Source: Bacteroidota bacterium (GTDB lineage Bacteria > Bacteroidota > Bacteroidia > JAHEXY01). Taken from it: 64,000 bases of DNA. Positions 27,426 to 36,930 of this stretch are shown in pieces. Position numbers and translations under genes: made by a program. The stretch is from the NCBI GenBank assembly GCA_023251875.1, contig JAHEXY010000002.1, positions 371,591-435,590 on the forward strand, in the 5' to 3' direction. The notes beneath the pieces are model-generated. The model was not told the DNA's origin. It searched no databases and saw only the letters and a list, made by a program, of their open reading frames with translations. Each line of letters begins with the position of its first letter. Positions within the stretch are counted from its first letter, which is position 1.

Positions 27426-27524
27426 ATGAAATAGCTATGCACCGAACCAGCGCACAAATACTGACGAACATTGAATGGCGTATACCATATGACATTTAAA
27501 AAACAAATAATGTACATATGAAAT
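27426..27524 (+). repeat. Dispersed ~95-bp repeat, copy 2, overlapping a TonB receptor start
   Basis: This copy aligns with 881-975. It begins just after the porin gene and ends over the start codon of the first TonB receptor (GTACATATGAAAT; ATG at 27518). CATATGAAAT occurs at both its ends (27423-27432 and 27515-27524), which could be a duplicated insertion target. Confidence 0.6.
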
Positions 27525-29881
27525 CTTTTTTTCTATTATTTATAGCAATTTTCGCAATCTCTTTTGGCTATTCTCAAAAATATACCATTAGTGGCTATAT
27601 TCAAGATGCTAAAACAGGAGAAAAATTGATTGGGGCAGGAATGTACGATCAAAAACATAAAGTTGGAGCAACTGCAAATGACTATGGTTTTTTTAGTCTT
27701 ACACTACCAAAAGATTCTGTTGTTTTATTAATTAGTTATGTTGGATATAATGCTGAAATACGAAAATTTTATCTCGACAAAGACATTCAGTTTAATATTG
27801 ACATGCAATCGAGTGTAGAATTAGAAGCCGTAGAAATTGTTGCAGATAAAACTGAACACATTGAACAATCCACTCAAATGAGTGCGATTAGTATTCCCAT
27901 TCAACAAATAAAATCGACACCTGCATTGTTGGGAGAAGTTGATGTTTTAAAGGTTATTCAATTATTACCGGGAGTACATTCGGGAGGAGAAGGCTCAAGT
28001 GGTTTTTATGTACGAGGAGGAAGTGCCGATCAGAATTTAATTTTATTGGATGGAACTCCTGTATATAATGCATCGCATCTATTTGGTTTTTTTTCTGTAT
28101 TTAATGCTGATGCAATCAATAATATTGAATTAATTAAGGGAGGTTTTCCGGCTCATTATGGAGGGCGCTTGTCTTCTGTTCTTGATATAAGCATGAAAGA
28201 AGGAAATTTAAAAGAATACCATGCCGATGCTTCGATCGGAATTATTTCTTCGAAATTAATGATTGAAGGGCCGATAGTTAAAAACAAAGCTTCCTTTATC
28301 GTATCAGGAAGAAGAACGTATATAGATCTTTTAATGCAGCCTTTTGTTAAGCTAATAAGTGGTAGTGAAAATAAATTGGGCTATTATTTTTATGATGTAA
28401 ATGCGAAGATTAATTATAAGATAAATGATTTTAACAGAATTTATTTAAGTGTTTATGGGGGCAATGATAAATTTTATTTTCATAAAGAGCCGGATGAATA
28501 TGCAGATAATGGCCTTACCTATACTGATAAAAGTGATTTAGGTATTGGTTGGGGTAATATTACATCGGCATTGCGCTGGAATCATCAATATAACAGCAAA
28601 CTTTTTGGCAATACAACATTAACGTACAGTCAGTACAAATTTTATATTAATGAAAATCAATCTCAGGTTATTCAAAATGATACTTTCTCTTTCACAAATA
28701 ACTATTCTTTGAATTATGTTTCCGGAATAAATGATTGGTCCGGAAAATTAGATTTTGATTATATGCCTAGTCCAAATCACTTTATTAAATTTGGGGCTAA
28801 TTATATATACCACACATTTACTCCAGGAGTTTCTACCTATCAAATATCACTTGCAGGGTTTAACGATCTTGATAGTTCATTTGGCTCCAATATTGTTTAT
28901 GCACATGAATTGGCTTCGTATATAGAAGATGACATTACTATTTCTAAAAAAATAAAAACCAATGTAGGGCTTCATTGGTCGGGTTTTGCAGTAGGCCATA
29001 AATTTTACCAATCTCTTGAACCAAGAATTGCGCTGCGATATTTATTTAACAAAGGTTGGTCGATAAAATTGGCCTATTCTTATATGCAGCAATATTTACA
29101 TTTATTATCGAACAGTAATATTGGTTTGCCAACTGATTTATGGGTTCCCACAACAGATTCTATACCTCCTCAAAATTCACATCAAATAGCAGGAGGTGTT
29201 GCAAAAACTCTTTTTGAAAATTATTTGTTTAGCATTGAGGCTTATTACAAAATCATGAATAATTTAATTGAATATAAAGATGGGGCTTCGTTTTATGATT
29301 CAGGTTCTGATTGGCAGAGTTTGGTTGAAGTTGGAAAAGGATGGGCCTATGGTGCGGAATTTTTTGCACAGAAGAAAACAGGAAAATTCACCGGTTGGGT
29401 AGGCTATACCCTTTCATGGGCCTACAGGCAATTTGATAACATCAATTTTGGAGAACCCTATTTTGACAGATATGATAGAAGGAATGATATATCTATTGTG
29501 GGTAGTTATAAGCTCAATGAAAAATTTGATTTTTCAGCTACATGGGTATATGGAACAGGAAATTCAGTAACCATGCCCACTGTTCGCTTTATGGGACTTA
29601 ATGAGTATGGATCAAGTGTATGGTATGTAAACACAATAGATTATTTTGATAAAAAAAATAATTTTAAAATGGCCGATTACCATCGCTTGGATTTAGGAAT
29701 GCAATACCATAAGAATCACAAGCATTTTAAGTCTACTTTATGTGTTGGAATTTATAATGTTTACAATAGAAAGAATCCCTATTTCTATTATTTTGGGCAC
29801 GATGAAAATAACGACAGGGTTTTGGTTCGTGTAAGTTTATTTCAGGTTATACCGTCTGTAGCTTATAATATTTCTTTCTAA
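27518..29881 (+). CDS. TonB-dependent receptor with carboxypeptidase-like regulatory domain (module 1)
   Basis: This 787-residue outer-membrane receptor has a signal peptide (1-19), a carboxypeptidase-regulatory-like domain (about 22-105: YTISGYIQDAKTGEKLIGAG), a plug domain (about 140-250: VLKVIQLLPGVHSGGEG, YVRGGSADQNLILLDG) and a C-terminal beta barrel ending in an aromatic residue (YNISF). It would import a large or scarce ligand using TonB energy. A DUF4249 lipoprotein gene follows 14 bp downstream, a standard Bacteroidota pairing whose ligand is not known. It is a close paralogue of the receptor at 30998-33397. Its start codon lies inside a dispersed repeat. Confidence 0.92.
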   Translation: MKSFFLLFIAIFAISFGYSQKYTISGYIQDAKTGEKLIGAGMYDQKHKVGATANDYGFFSLTLPKDSVVLLISYVGYNAEIRKFYLDKDIQFNIDMQSSVELEAVEIVADKTEHIEQSTQMSAISIPIQQIKSTPALLGEVDVLKVIQLLPGVHSGGEGSSGFYVRGGSADQNLILLDGTPVYNASHLFGFFSVFNADAINNIELIKGGFPAHYGGRLSSVLDISMKEGNLKEYHADASIGIISSKLMIEGPIVKNKASFIVSGRRTYIDLLMQPFVKLISGSENKLGYYFYDVNAKINYKINDFNRIYLSVYGGNDKFYFHKEPDEYADNGLTYTDKSDLGIGWGNITSALRWNHQYNSKLFGNTTLTYSQYKFYINENQSQVIQNDTFSFTNNYSLNYVSGINDWSGKLDFDYMPSPNHFIKFGANYIYHTFTPGVSTYQISLAGFNDLDSSFGSNIVYAHELASYIEDDITISKKIKTNVGLHWSGFAVGHKFYQSLEPRIALRYLFNKGWSIKLAYSYMQQYLHLLSNSNIGLPTDLWVPTTDSIPPQNSHQIAGGVAKTLFENYLFSIEAYYKIMNNLIEYKDGASFYDSGSDWQSLVEVGKGWAYGAEFFAQKKTGKFTGWVGYTLSWAYRQFDNINFGEPYFDRYDRRNDISIVGSYKLNEKFDFSATWVYGTGNSVTMPTVRFMGLNEYGSSVWYVNTIDYFDKKNNFKMADYHRLDLGMQYHKNHKHFKSTLCVGIYNVYNRKNPYFYYFGHDENNDRVLVRVSLFQVIPSVAYNISF

Positions 29882-29895
29882 TAGAAAATAAAAAA

Positions 29896-30810
29896 ATGAT
29901 CCATAAAAAATCAATATTATTTTTATTTGCAATAGCAGTAATTTGCTCTTGTAAAAAGACAGAAGATATTACAGACTTTCCAACGGAACCTTCAAGGTTA
30001 GTTGTAAATTGCTTGTTTAATCCTGATAGTGTTTGGGATTTTCAAGTAAGCAAAAGTTTATCTGAACTAGATAATTCAGAAGCCTTATATTATATAGATA
30101 ATGCTACCGTAAAATTATTTGAAGATGGAAATTTATTAGAAACTCTTACATCTACAATTAATGCTTCTGGAATAATAGAATACCGTTCAGTAACGAATAA
30201 ACCTATATATGGCAAAACATATTCTATATCGGTGGGAGCTAGTGGATTTCCCACAATAGAAGCGGGGGGGCAGTTTCCTATCTTAAAATCGACATTTGAA
30301 ACGGAACATTTTATTATTGCGGATTCAACATTTGATCCCATTACAAACATTATGGATATGAGGGCAAAACTAAGTATCTCAATTAATGATCCTATAGGAG
30401 AAAATAATTACTATGAATTGTATGTGATTTATTTTGATACCCTTTATTCTGTAGCAGATACAAGCATTACTAAAAAATATGCTACTGTAACAAGTTCAGA
30501 TCCTTCCATTGAAGGTAGTGATGATAATATTGGCTCTGTGTTTTTTACTGATCAATTGTTTAATGGGCAGGATCATTCTATTTCTTTCAATGTTAGTGAA
30601 AGCTTTCATTTGTATACTACCGAAAAATTCTATATTATCTTAAGAGAACACTCCAAAGAAAGTTATTTATACAAAAAATCCTTCTCCTTGTTTCAGCAAA
30701 ACACATTTGATTTTTTTTCAGAGCCCGTTCAAGTGTATAACAATATAATAGATGGTTATGGAATTTTTGGTGGATATATTGCTTTAAAAGACTCTGTGGT
30801 GTTGTTTTAA
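29896..30810 (+). CDS. DUF4249 outer-membrane lipoprotein (module 1)
   Basis: This 304-residue lipoprotein has a signal peptide with lipobox ICSC (lipidated C19) followed by KKTEDITDFPTEPSRLVVN, the standard opening of DUF4249 proteins. Internal features include ATVKLFEDGNLLETL and a C-terminal YNNIIDGYGIFGGYIALKDS. DUF4249 proteins accompany TonB receptors much as SusD accompanies SusC, probably as a surface lid or ligand-binding partner. That role is inferred from context. It is 14 bp downstream of its receptor and has a diverged twin at 33480-34415. Confidence 0.9.
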   Translation: MIHKKSILFLFAIAVICSCKKTEDITDFPTEPSRLVVNCLFNPDSVWDFQVSKSLSELDNSEALYYIDNATVKLFEDGNLLETLTSTINASGIIEYRSVTNKPIYGKTYSISVGASGFPTIEAGGQFPILKSTFETEHFIIADSTFDPITNIMDMRAKLSISINDPIGENNYYELYVIYFDTLYSVADTSITKKYATVTSSDPSIEGSDDNIGSVFFTDQLFNGQDHSISFNVSESFHLYTTEKFYIILREHSKESYLYKKSFSLFQQNTFDFFSEPVQVYNNIIDGYGIFGGYIALKDSVVLF

Positions 30811-30997
30811 GAAAAGGAATTATTACATGTTTAAGAGTTTCCTTTTTTCTAAAGCTCAATTTATCTTTACTTTGAAAAAGCTAGGCGGTATTTTTCTGAT
30901 AACAGAATATAAATGTTACTAAGAAGAAATAATAAAAGAATCGACCTTTGCGTTCCCCTTTTATGTGTATTTTGTATAAGTAACAATAATCAATCAC

Positions 30998-33397
30998 ATG
31001 AAATTTTCTCCAATCCTATTTCTATTTATAGCAATTTTTTTAATTTTTAGTCATTGTGTTTATTCTCAAAAATATACCATTAGCGGCTATATACAAGATG
31101 CCAAAACAGGTGAAAAACTAATTGGGGCAGGCTTGTATGACAAAGCCCACCAAGCCGGTACGGTTGCTAATACGTATGGATTTTACAGTATTTCTCTTCC
31201 TAAAGATTCTATTACTCTTCTTATTTCATATATAGGATATAATGTGGAAGTAAGAAAATTTTATTTAGATAAAGACATCCAACTAAATATTGAAATGCAG
31301 TCTTCTACTGAATTACAAGAAGTAGAAATTGTGGCCGATAAAGTTGAACATATAGAGCAATCGACACAAATGAGTGCTATTAGTATTCCTATTTCTCAAA
31401 TAAAATCAATACCGGCTTTAATGGGAGAAGTTGATGTATTAAAAGTAATTCAATTATTACCGGGCGTGCATTCGGGAGGAGAGGGGACTAGTGGGTTTTA
31501 TGTGCGTGGAGGCGGACCTGATCAAAATTTGATTTTACTCGATGGCACACCAGTTTATAATGCTTCGCATTTATTTGGTTTTTTTTCAGTATTTAATGCC
31601 GATGCAATTAACAACATTGAATTAATAAAAGGAGGGTTTCCTGCTCGTTATGGGGGGCGTTTATCTTCGGTACTTGATATTAGTATGAAAGAAGGAAACC
31701 TAAAAGAATTTCATGCTGATGCCTCTATTGGTCTAATTTCATCTAAGCTTACGCTCGAAGCGCCTATTATTAAAGATAAGAGCTCTTTTATTATTTCGGC
31801 ACGTAGAACTTATATTGATATATTGGCACGTCCAATTATTCAAGCAGCAAGTGAAAGTGATGATAAAATCGGCTATTATTTTTATGACCTCAATGCCAAA
31901 TTAAATTACAAACTGAGTGATAAGGATAGAATTTATTTGAGTGCATATCTTGGTCAGGATAAGTTTTATTACAAAATGGCACCTGAGAGTTATTTGTATA
32001 ATGGTACAACCCAGACTTATGAAAGTGAATCGGGTTTGGGTTGGGGAAATATAACTTCTGCCTTTAGGTGGAATCACCAATACAGCAGCAAACTTTTTGG
32101 GAATACTTCATTTACTTATAGCCGGTATCAATTTTATGTAAACGATTCAGAATCTTCTAATACAAAAAATGATACAACAGATTATACTGATGTGTATAAA
32201 TTAGAATATGTATCGGGTATTAATGATTGGTCAGGGAAATTAGATTTTGATTATATGCCCAATCCCAATAATTTTATAAAATTTGGCGCCAATTATATTT
32301 ACCACACATTTACTCCCGGAGTTTCTTCCTATCAAATTACAAGCTCTGGTAACAATGATTTAGATAGCACATTGGGTTCAAATATTGTTTATGCGCACGA
32401 AATGGCAGCTTATGCCGAAGACGATATTAATGTAACAGAACATCTGAAATCGAATATTGGGCTTCATTGGTCGGGCTTTGATGTAAATGGAAAATTTTAC
32501 CAATCTGTTGAACCAAGAATTTCGTTACGCTATTTATTTAAAAACAATTGGTCGGTAAAAGTAGCTTATTCATACATGCAGCAATATTTACATTTACTTT
32601 CAAACAGTAATATTGGTTTGCCAACTGATTTGTGGGTGCCTACAACCGATTCTATTCCTCCGCAAAGCTCGCATCAAATTGCAAGTGGCCTTGCAAAAAC
32701 ATTATTTGATGATTATTTAGTTAGCGTAGAAGGCTATTATAAAACCATGAGCAATTTAATTGAATACAAAGAAGGAGCTTCGTTTTTTAATACCGATGCT
32801 GATTGGGAAAACATAGTTGAAATTGGAAAAGGCTGGGCTTATGGGGCAGAAGTTTTTGTACAAAAAAAATCCGGAAAATTTACCGGTTGGATTGGCTATA
32901 CCTTATCATGGTCGTATCGCCAATTTGATAATCTTAATTTTGGAGAAGCTTATTTCGACAGGTATGATAGAAGGCATGATATTTCAATTGTTGCAAGCTA
33001 TAAACTAAATGAAAAATTTGATTTCTCTGCTACCTGGGTATATGGAAGTGGCAACAACGTAACTTTGCCTACGGTTAAGTACATGTTATATGATGGTGGA
33101 ATAGGTAGTATGTATGATAGTTGGTCTGGTAGTTGGGTTGGAGCTTATGAAATTGAAAATTATACGCATAAAAATAATTTTAAAGAGGCAGCCTACCATC
33201 GCTTAGATTTGGGAATGCAATACCATAAGAAACACAAGCATTTTAATTCAGTTTTGAGTGTTGGCGTTTATAATGCATACAACAGAAAAAACCCTTATTT
33301 CTATTATTTTGGTGAAGATGCCAACGGAAATAGTGGCTTGATTAGGGTGAGTTTATTTCAGTTTATTCCGTCTATTGCGTATAGTGTTTCTTTTTAG
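30998..33397 (+). CDS. TonB-dependent receptor with carboxypeptidase-like regulatory domain (module 2)
   Basis: This 799-residue receptor has the same order of parts as module 1: signal peptide (1-23), regulatory-like domain (YTISGYIQDAKTGEKLIGAG), plug (YVRGGGPDQNLILLDG) and barrel. Long stretches are identical between the two, including LHLLSNSNIGLPTDLWVPTT, while predicted extracellular loops differ (for example the Gly/Ser/Trp-rich insert near residue 700-725). This pattern fits a tandem gene duplication followed by divergence in ligand-contact loops. The gene has a 187-bp upstream region of its own and may be expressed separately from module 1. Confidence 0.92.
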   Translation: MKFSPILFLFIAIFLIFSHCVYSQKYTISGYIQDAKTGEKLIGAGLYDKAHQAGTVANTYGFYSISLPKDSITLLISYIGYNVEVRKFYLDKDIQLNIEMQSSTELQEVEIVADKVEHIEQSTQMSAISIPISQIKSIPALMGEVDVLKVIQLLPGVHSGGEGTSGFYVRGGGPDQNLILLDGTPVYNASHLFGFFSVFNADAINNIELIKGGFPARYGGRLSSVLDISMKEGNLKEFHADASIGLISSKLTLEAPIIKDKSSFIISARRTYIDILARPIIQAASESDDKIGYYFYDLNAKLNYKLSDKDRIYLSAYLGQDKFYYKMAPESYLYNGTTQTYESESGLGWGNITSAFRWNHQYSSKLFGNTSFTYSRYQFYVNDSESSNTKNDTTDYTDVYKLEYVSGINDWSGKLDFDYMPNPNNFIKFGANYIYHTFTPGVSSYQITSSGNNDLDSTLGSNIVYAHEMAAYAEDDINVTEHLKSNIGLHWSGFDVNGKFYQSVEPRISLRYLFKNNWSVKVAYSYMQQYLHLLSNSNIGLPTDLWVPTTDSIPPQSSHQIASGLAKTLFDDYLVSVEGYYKTMSNLIEYKEGASFFNTDADWENIVEIGKGWAYGAEVFVQKKSGKFTGWIGYTLSWSYRQFDNLNFGEAYFDRYDRRHDISIVASYKLNEKFDFSATWVYGSGNNVTLPTVKYMLYDGGIGSMYDSWSGSWVGAYEIENYTHKNNFKEAAYHRLDLGMQYHKKHKHFNSVLSVGVYNAYNRKNPYFYYFGEDANGNSGLIRVSLFQFIPSIAYSVSF

Positions 33398-33409
33398 CCA
33401 TTATCCCAT

Positions 33410-33440
33410 CCTTCTCCCATGGGAGAAGGAGAGTTTGGAA
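33410..33440. repeat. Palindromic repeat between receptor and lipoprotein genes
   Basis: CCTTCTCCCA / TGGGAGAAGG at 33410-33429 is a perfect 20-bp palindrome, followed by the family tail AGTTTGGAATTTT. It separates the module-2 receptor from its DUF4249 gene; module 1 has no such insert at the same position. The hairpin may attenuate or process the transcript. Confidence 0.7.
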
Positions 33441-33479
33441 TTTTGTTAAAATCATAAAGTAAATTAAAATAGGACACCA

Positions 33480-34415
33480 ATGAAAAAAAAATATTTTTTA
33501 CAAATCATATTGTTAGGATTCATTTTTTCTTCTTGTACAAAGCTCGAAGATGTAAGTGATTTTCCAACAGAAGATCCAAAACTTGTAGTAAATAGCGTAT
33601 TTACACCTGATAGTTTTTGGTATTTTGAAGTAAGCAAAAGCCTTTCTGTGTTAGATCAAGCCAATTTAAATTATATTGACGATGCTACAATAAAATTGTA
33701 TGAAAATGGAATATTATTAGAAACGCTTTCTACTCCTACTACTTATAATGACGGTAGAATTGCCTTTCATTCTTCAACCAATAAACCTATTGTTGGAAAA
33801 AATTATTCAATTAAAGTGAGTGCATCCGGGTTCGAAGATGTATCATCTGAAGGCTCCCTACCTAATTCTATTGTTGCACTTGATGTTTCTAAACTAAGCA
33901 TTATCTCAAAAACGATTGAAGTTTATGATTCTTCTACTTACGATATTAATGCAAAAATGACAATTACATTAATGGATCCTGTAAATGAAGATAATTATTA
34001 TGAATTATATCTTTTTAGTATTGATACCTTTTATTGGGATTGGACAGATTCTTCAGTATACGATTTAACAACCTATATGGAATACTTATACAGCGAAGAT
34101 CCATCTGTTGAAGGCTATAATCATTATAATTTGGGATCAGTTTTATTTACCGATCATTTGTTTGATGGGGAAACTCATGAAATGACTTTTGATATTTATA
34201 CATATACTCATACTTATAGCCCTTCAAAAAAATTCTATGCAATGCTTAGAACACATTCAAGAGATAGTTATTTGTATGAAAAATCATCTTCCTTGTATAT
34301 GAGTGGTAGCGATAATTTTTTTGCCGAACCGGTGCAGGTTTACAATAATATTGATAATGGCTATGGCATTTTTGGAGGCTATGTTACTTCAAAAGATTCA
34401 ATAGTGCTTCAATAA
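33480..34415 (+). CDS. DUF4249 outer-membrane lipoprotein (module 2)
   Basis: This 311-residue twin of the protein at 29896-30810 has lipobox FSSC (lipidated C19), the opening TKLEDVSDFPTEDPKLVVNS and the closing YNNIDNGYGIFGGYVTSKDS. It is separated from its receptor by 82 bp containing a palindromic repeat, unlike the 14-bp gap in module 1. The middle of the protein (IDTFYWDWTDSSVYDL region) differs most from its twin, as expected if the pair recognises a different ligand. Confidence 0.9.
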   Translation: MKKKYFLQIILLGFIFSSCTKLEDVSDFPTEDPKLVVNSVFTPDSFWYFEVSKSLSVLDQANLNYIDDATIKLYENGILLETLSTPTTYNDGRIAFHSSTNKPIVGKNYSIKVSASGFEDVSSEGSLPNSIVALDVSKLSIISKTIEVYDSSTYDINAKMTITLMDPVNEDNYYELYLFSIDTFYWDWTDSSVYDLTTYMEYLYSEDPSVEGYNHYNLGSVLFTDHLFDGETHEMTFDIYTYTHTYSPSKKFYAMLRTHSRDSYLYEKSSSLYMSGSDNFFAEPVQVYNNIDNGYGIFGGYVTSKDSIVLQ

Positions 34416-34434
34416 CATTATTAAAATTGAAATG

Positions 34435-34485
34435 ATCAGGCATGTTTTTTCATTTTCGTGCTCATTTGTGCAATTCCTGCCTGAT
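34435..34485. terminator. Long hairpin between convergent genes
   Basis: ATCAGGCA (34435-34442) and TGCCTGAT (34478-34485) are perfect inverted 8-mers on either side of a 35-nt T-rich loop between the DUF4249 and FISUMP genes. It could terminate both transcripts, but the loop is large. Confidence 0.35.
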
Positions 34486-35186
34486 TATAAATTTTTCACA
34501 CATCGAACAGACATTCCTCCGTTTCGTTTATTGTTTATTGTTCTCACAATGCATTTATTATTGTAGCTTAAAATACGAGGCCAGGCATCAGTAGCGCCTT
34601 TTGTTTTACCTGTCCACCAGTAGCCAAATTTACCTAGGTAATCAAATGACCCAACAGAATCATAAGATCCATTTGTTAATCGGTAACCTCCTGCTAGTGC
34701 AGTAAAACCACTTGTGTTTTTTCCATTTCCTTTATTGTCCCATCCTGTATTTGATTTGAGTTTTTCTCCAACTATAGTATCACTTCCTAAATAATGTGCT
34801 AATTCTGTCCACTCTGAATCACTTGCAATATGCCATCCTTCAGGCGCTAAGCCGCGTTTATCATTTACTGCAAAAAAGTTATACAGCTTACCATATATTA
34901 CACCATTTTCGGTTTTATTTTCATAATAACACCAGGCCCCAGTTTTTAAATTACTCCATTCAAATGCATCTTGCACTTCGGGTATGGTATCGCCATTTCG
35001 ATAGGTGCTTACATTTAAGTTTTCTGCCATCCAAATTTGATTGCCAATACTAACCGTTTTTATTTGATCCGGCTTCTTTTTTATTGAAACAGGTTTAGGT
35101 TTGGTTTGACCATAGCCATAATTAATGCCAACAGATAGGGAAACTACATATAATGCAATTATCCCAAAAGCAAGTTTCAATTTCAT
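34485..35186 (-). CDS. FISUMP-domain secreted protein
   Basis: This 233-residue protein has a signal peptide (about 1-26) and a Fibrobacter succinogenes major paralogous (FISUMP) domain. The domain is marked by IGNQIWMAENLNVSTYRNGD, ENGVIYGKLYNFFAV, GLAPEGWHIASDSEWTEL, a Gly-rich LAGGYRL segment, FGYWWTGKT and the terminal GMSVRCVKNL. FISUMP proteins are surface or secreted proteins of Bacteroidota and Fibrobacter without a defined biochemical role. No T9SS domain is present. It converges with the module-2 DUF4249 gene. Confidence 0.9.
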   Translation of the reverse strand: MKLKLAFGIIALYVVSLSVGINYGYGQTKPKPVSIKKKPDQIKTVSIGNQIWMAENLNVSTYRNGDTIPEVQDAFEWSNLKTGAWCYYENKTENGVIYGKLYNFFAVNDKRGLAPEGWHIASDSEWTELAHYLGSDTIVGEKLKSNTGWDNKGNGKNTSGFTALAGGYRLTNGSYDSVGSFDYLGKFGYWWTGKTKGATDAWPRILSYNNKCIVRTINNKRNGGMSVRCVKNL

Positions 35187-35340
35187 AATGATCTAGAAGT
35201 AATTATTATAATGCATGCATCATTAATATACTTAAAATTTTAGAAATAAAAAAAGACACATTTTTGGAATTATCTGCCCCCAAGCCTATTAGCAGTAAAC
35301 AACAATAATTATTAATGTAAAGGTACTTAATTTCATAAAC

Positions 35341-36195
35341 TTAAATCACGTTTAAATATTTAATCAAATCTAAAAAATAGTTGGAGGACCATATTTCTAT
35401 TGCCTTTTGATTGGGAATAAATCTGATAACGTCTTCTTTTATTTGTTCAAAATTTACTTGTTCAATTTTATGTATTAATAGTTTCATTAATGCTTCTTTA
35501 TTTATTTGCTTTTTTAATAGCCAATCTTTGCTTTGCACTGCCCTAATTGTTAAATGCTTTGAATTTATTGAAATTCCTTGTTTTATGTACCATTCTAAAT
35601 CAAACCAATCTCTGCCCTTAACACGGTTTTTCCATTTTCTGAATAATAACGCATGCATTTTGCCTGCAAATAAATCAGGAGCTGAAAAACACTTTATGTA
35701 GCATGAAAATGGTTTCAGTAAAAGTTTTTCTTCTGTTACAAAACCTAAAGGAGGATTTGTATCTACCTCTAATTTTATTTTTATACTTACTTTCTCTCCT
35801 TGCCAATTAGGAGTGACAATTTCTTCGAGTATAAGTTCTCTCCAAAAGGTTTCTGTTTTTAAAAAAGTAGAATCTATTGCGGTAGTAATTTTTTTTTCTT
35901 TAGCCTTTACACTCACTTTCATGCCCAATGATTCAAATTCTAATAAAACAGAATCTAAGTAATGAGTCATTTCAAAATTAAGATCAGTTGTGAGTAAAGA
36001 AAAATCTAAATCTTCTGAATATCTATTTAAGCCATAAAATATGCGCAGTGCTGTACCTCCATAAAATGCAGCTTTTTCAAAGAAATTAGACCTATATAAT
36101 CCAGTCAGTGCTATTTCTTGCATTATTTCTCTAAGTGCCTGCTGGGCGTCATTTTTAGTTGAAGGTTTATAGCTATTTAACCATTGTTTAATCAT
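35341..36195 (-). CDS. abiEii: AbiEii nucleotidyltransferase toxin
   Basis: This 284-residue protein is a nucleotidyltransferase of the AbiEii/AbiGii toxin family. The motif GGTALR is at residues 46-51 and the metal-binding DLDF at 62-65 (spacing RIFYGLNRYSE). Family members act as the toxin of type IV toxin-antitoxin/abortive-infection systems and block growth, in some cases by modifying tRNA ends. The gene starts 4 bp inside the upstream abiEi gene (ATGA overlap), so the two are translationally coupled. The substrate of this enzyme is not determined by sequence. Confidence 0.92.
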   Translation of the reverse strand: MIKQWLNSYKPSTKNDAQQALREIMQEIALTGLYRSNFFEKAAFYGGTALRIFYGLNRYSEDLDFSLLTTDLNFEMTHYLDSVLLEFESLGMKVSVKAKEKKITTAIDSTFLKTETFWRELILEEIVTPNWQGEKVSIKIKLEVDTNPPLGFVTEEKLLLKPFSCYIKCFSAPDLFAGKMHALLFRKWKNRVKGRDWFDLEWYIKQGISINSKHLTIRAVQSKDWLLKKQINKEALMKLLIHKIEQVNFEQIKEDVIRFIPNQKAIEIWSSNYFLDLIKYLNVI

Positions 36196-36830
36196 AAGGT
36201 GAATATTGCTTTTATTAAAAAGTGAATGCTATTTTTTTTAGGTGCATGCGGCAACCATTTTTCTATGAGAGCGGTGTCTAATTTTTTTAATGCATCAGCA
36301 TCTATGCGTAAATCATCAATTAAAAAATGATAGGCATCTTGTTTACTCCTAAGTTGTACATTTTTTGTACAAATAATTTTATCACAAATTGCTTTTTCTA
36401 CAGATGCCATTACAGCATATTGATTAGAAGAAATAAGCAATTGGGACAGGCCAAAACTATAATATGGCAAAGGTAAATGTGTATAAGTAAATATACCCAA
36501 AGGAGTTTTAAATTTCTTTGAGGGTTTAACAGTTACAGATGAAACCTCAAAAACTTTTTCTGGGATAAGTCCATAAAAAGAAAGTGCGTAGTCTAATGAA
36601 ATATAGCTTGGCCCCATTAAATGATTTGCAATAAGTTCACTACTTTGTTGGCCTCCTTTTATTAAAGGCCCTGTAACATATAGTCCTTTTTTTAAGGATA
36701 TAATTTCTTTTTTGGTAAGTAAATCGTGAATTTTATCGTTAGGCCTTTTGTAATCCTTTAGTAAAGAAAGCAATACTTGATGTGGTATTGGATAAGAGGC
36801 ATAATTTGAAAATTGCTTAAAAAGGCTCAT
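36192..36830 (-). CDS. abiEi: AbiEi antitoxin / transcriptional regulator
   Basis: This 212-residue protein has an N-terminal winged-helix region (VLLSLLKDYKRPNDKIHDLLTKKEIISLKKGLYV) and a C-terminal AbiEi domain with ANHLMGPSYISLDYALSFYGLIPE and SVEKAICDKI. AbiEi neutralises AbiEii and represses its own operon by binding inverted repeats. A 9-bp inverted repeat lies 25 bp upstream of its start (36855-36879). Overlap with abiEii and gene order are standard. A phage-defence role is the known function of the family; it is inferred here. Confidence 0.9.
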   Translation of the reverse strand: MSLFKQFSNYASYPIPHQVLLSLLKDYKRPNDKIHDLLTKKEIISLKKGLYVTGPLIKGGQQSSELIANHLMGPSYISLDYALSFYGLIPEKVFEVSSVTVKPSKKFKTPLGIFTYTHLPLPYYSFGLSQLLISSNQYAVMASVEKAICDKIICTKNVQLRSKQDAYHFLIDDLRIDADALKKLDTALIEKWLPHAPKKNSIHFLIKAIFTL

Positions 36831-36854
36831 GTAACAAATGTAATTATTTGATAT

Positions 36855-36879
36855 GATAAACGGAAATAAACCGATTATC
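36855..36879. promoter_or_regulatory. Candidate AbiEi operator (inverted repeat)
   Basis: GATAAACGG (36855-36863) and CCGATTATC (36871-36879) are inverted 9-mers with one mismatch and a 7-bp A-rich spacer, just upstream of abiEi. AbiEi proteins are known to repress their promoter through such repeats. A TACATTTG box on the minus strand (36835-36842) lies between the repeat and the start codon. Confidence 0.5.
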
Positions 36880-36930
36880 TATATTTAAATTTACATATTA
36901 TTCGTGAAATGATACTATTAATGAACCTAT

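Noticed and set aside
35187-36930. Duplicated yifB 3' end around the abiE operon
   Set aside because: I looked for the yifB end (CCCAACCCTCTCTATCC) on the far side of abiE and found no convincing match, so abiE does not share the three-locus geometry.
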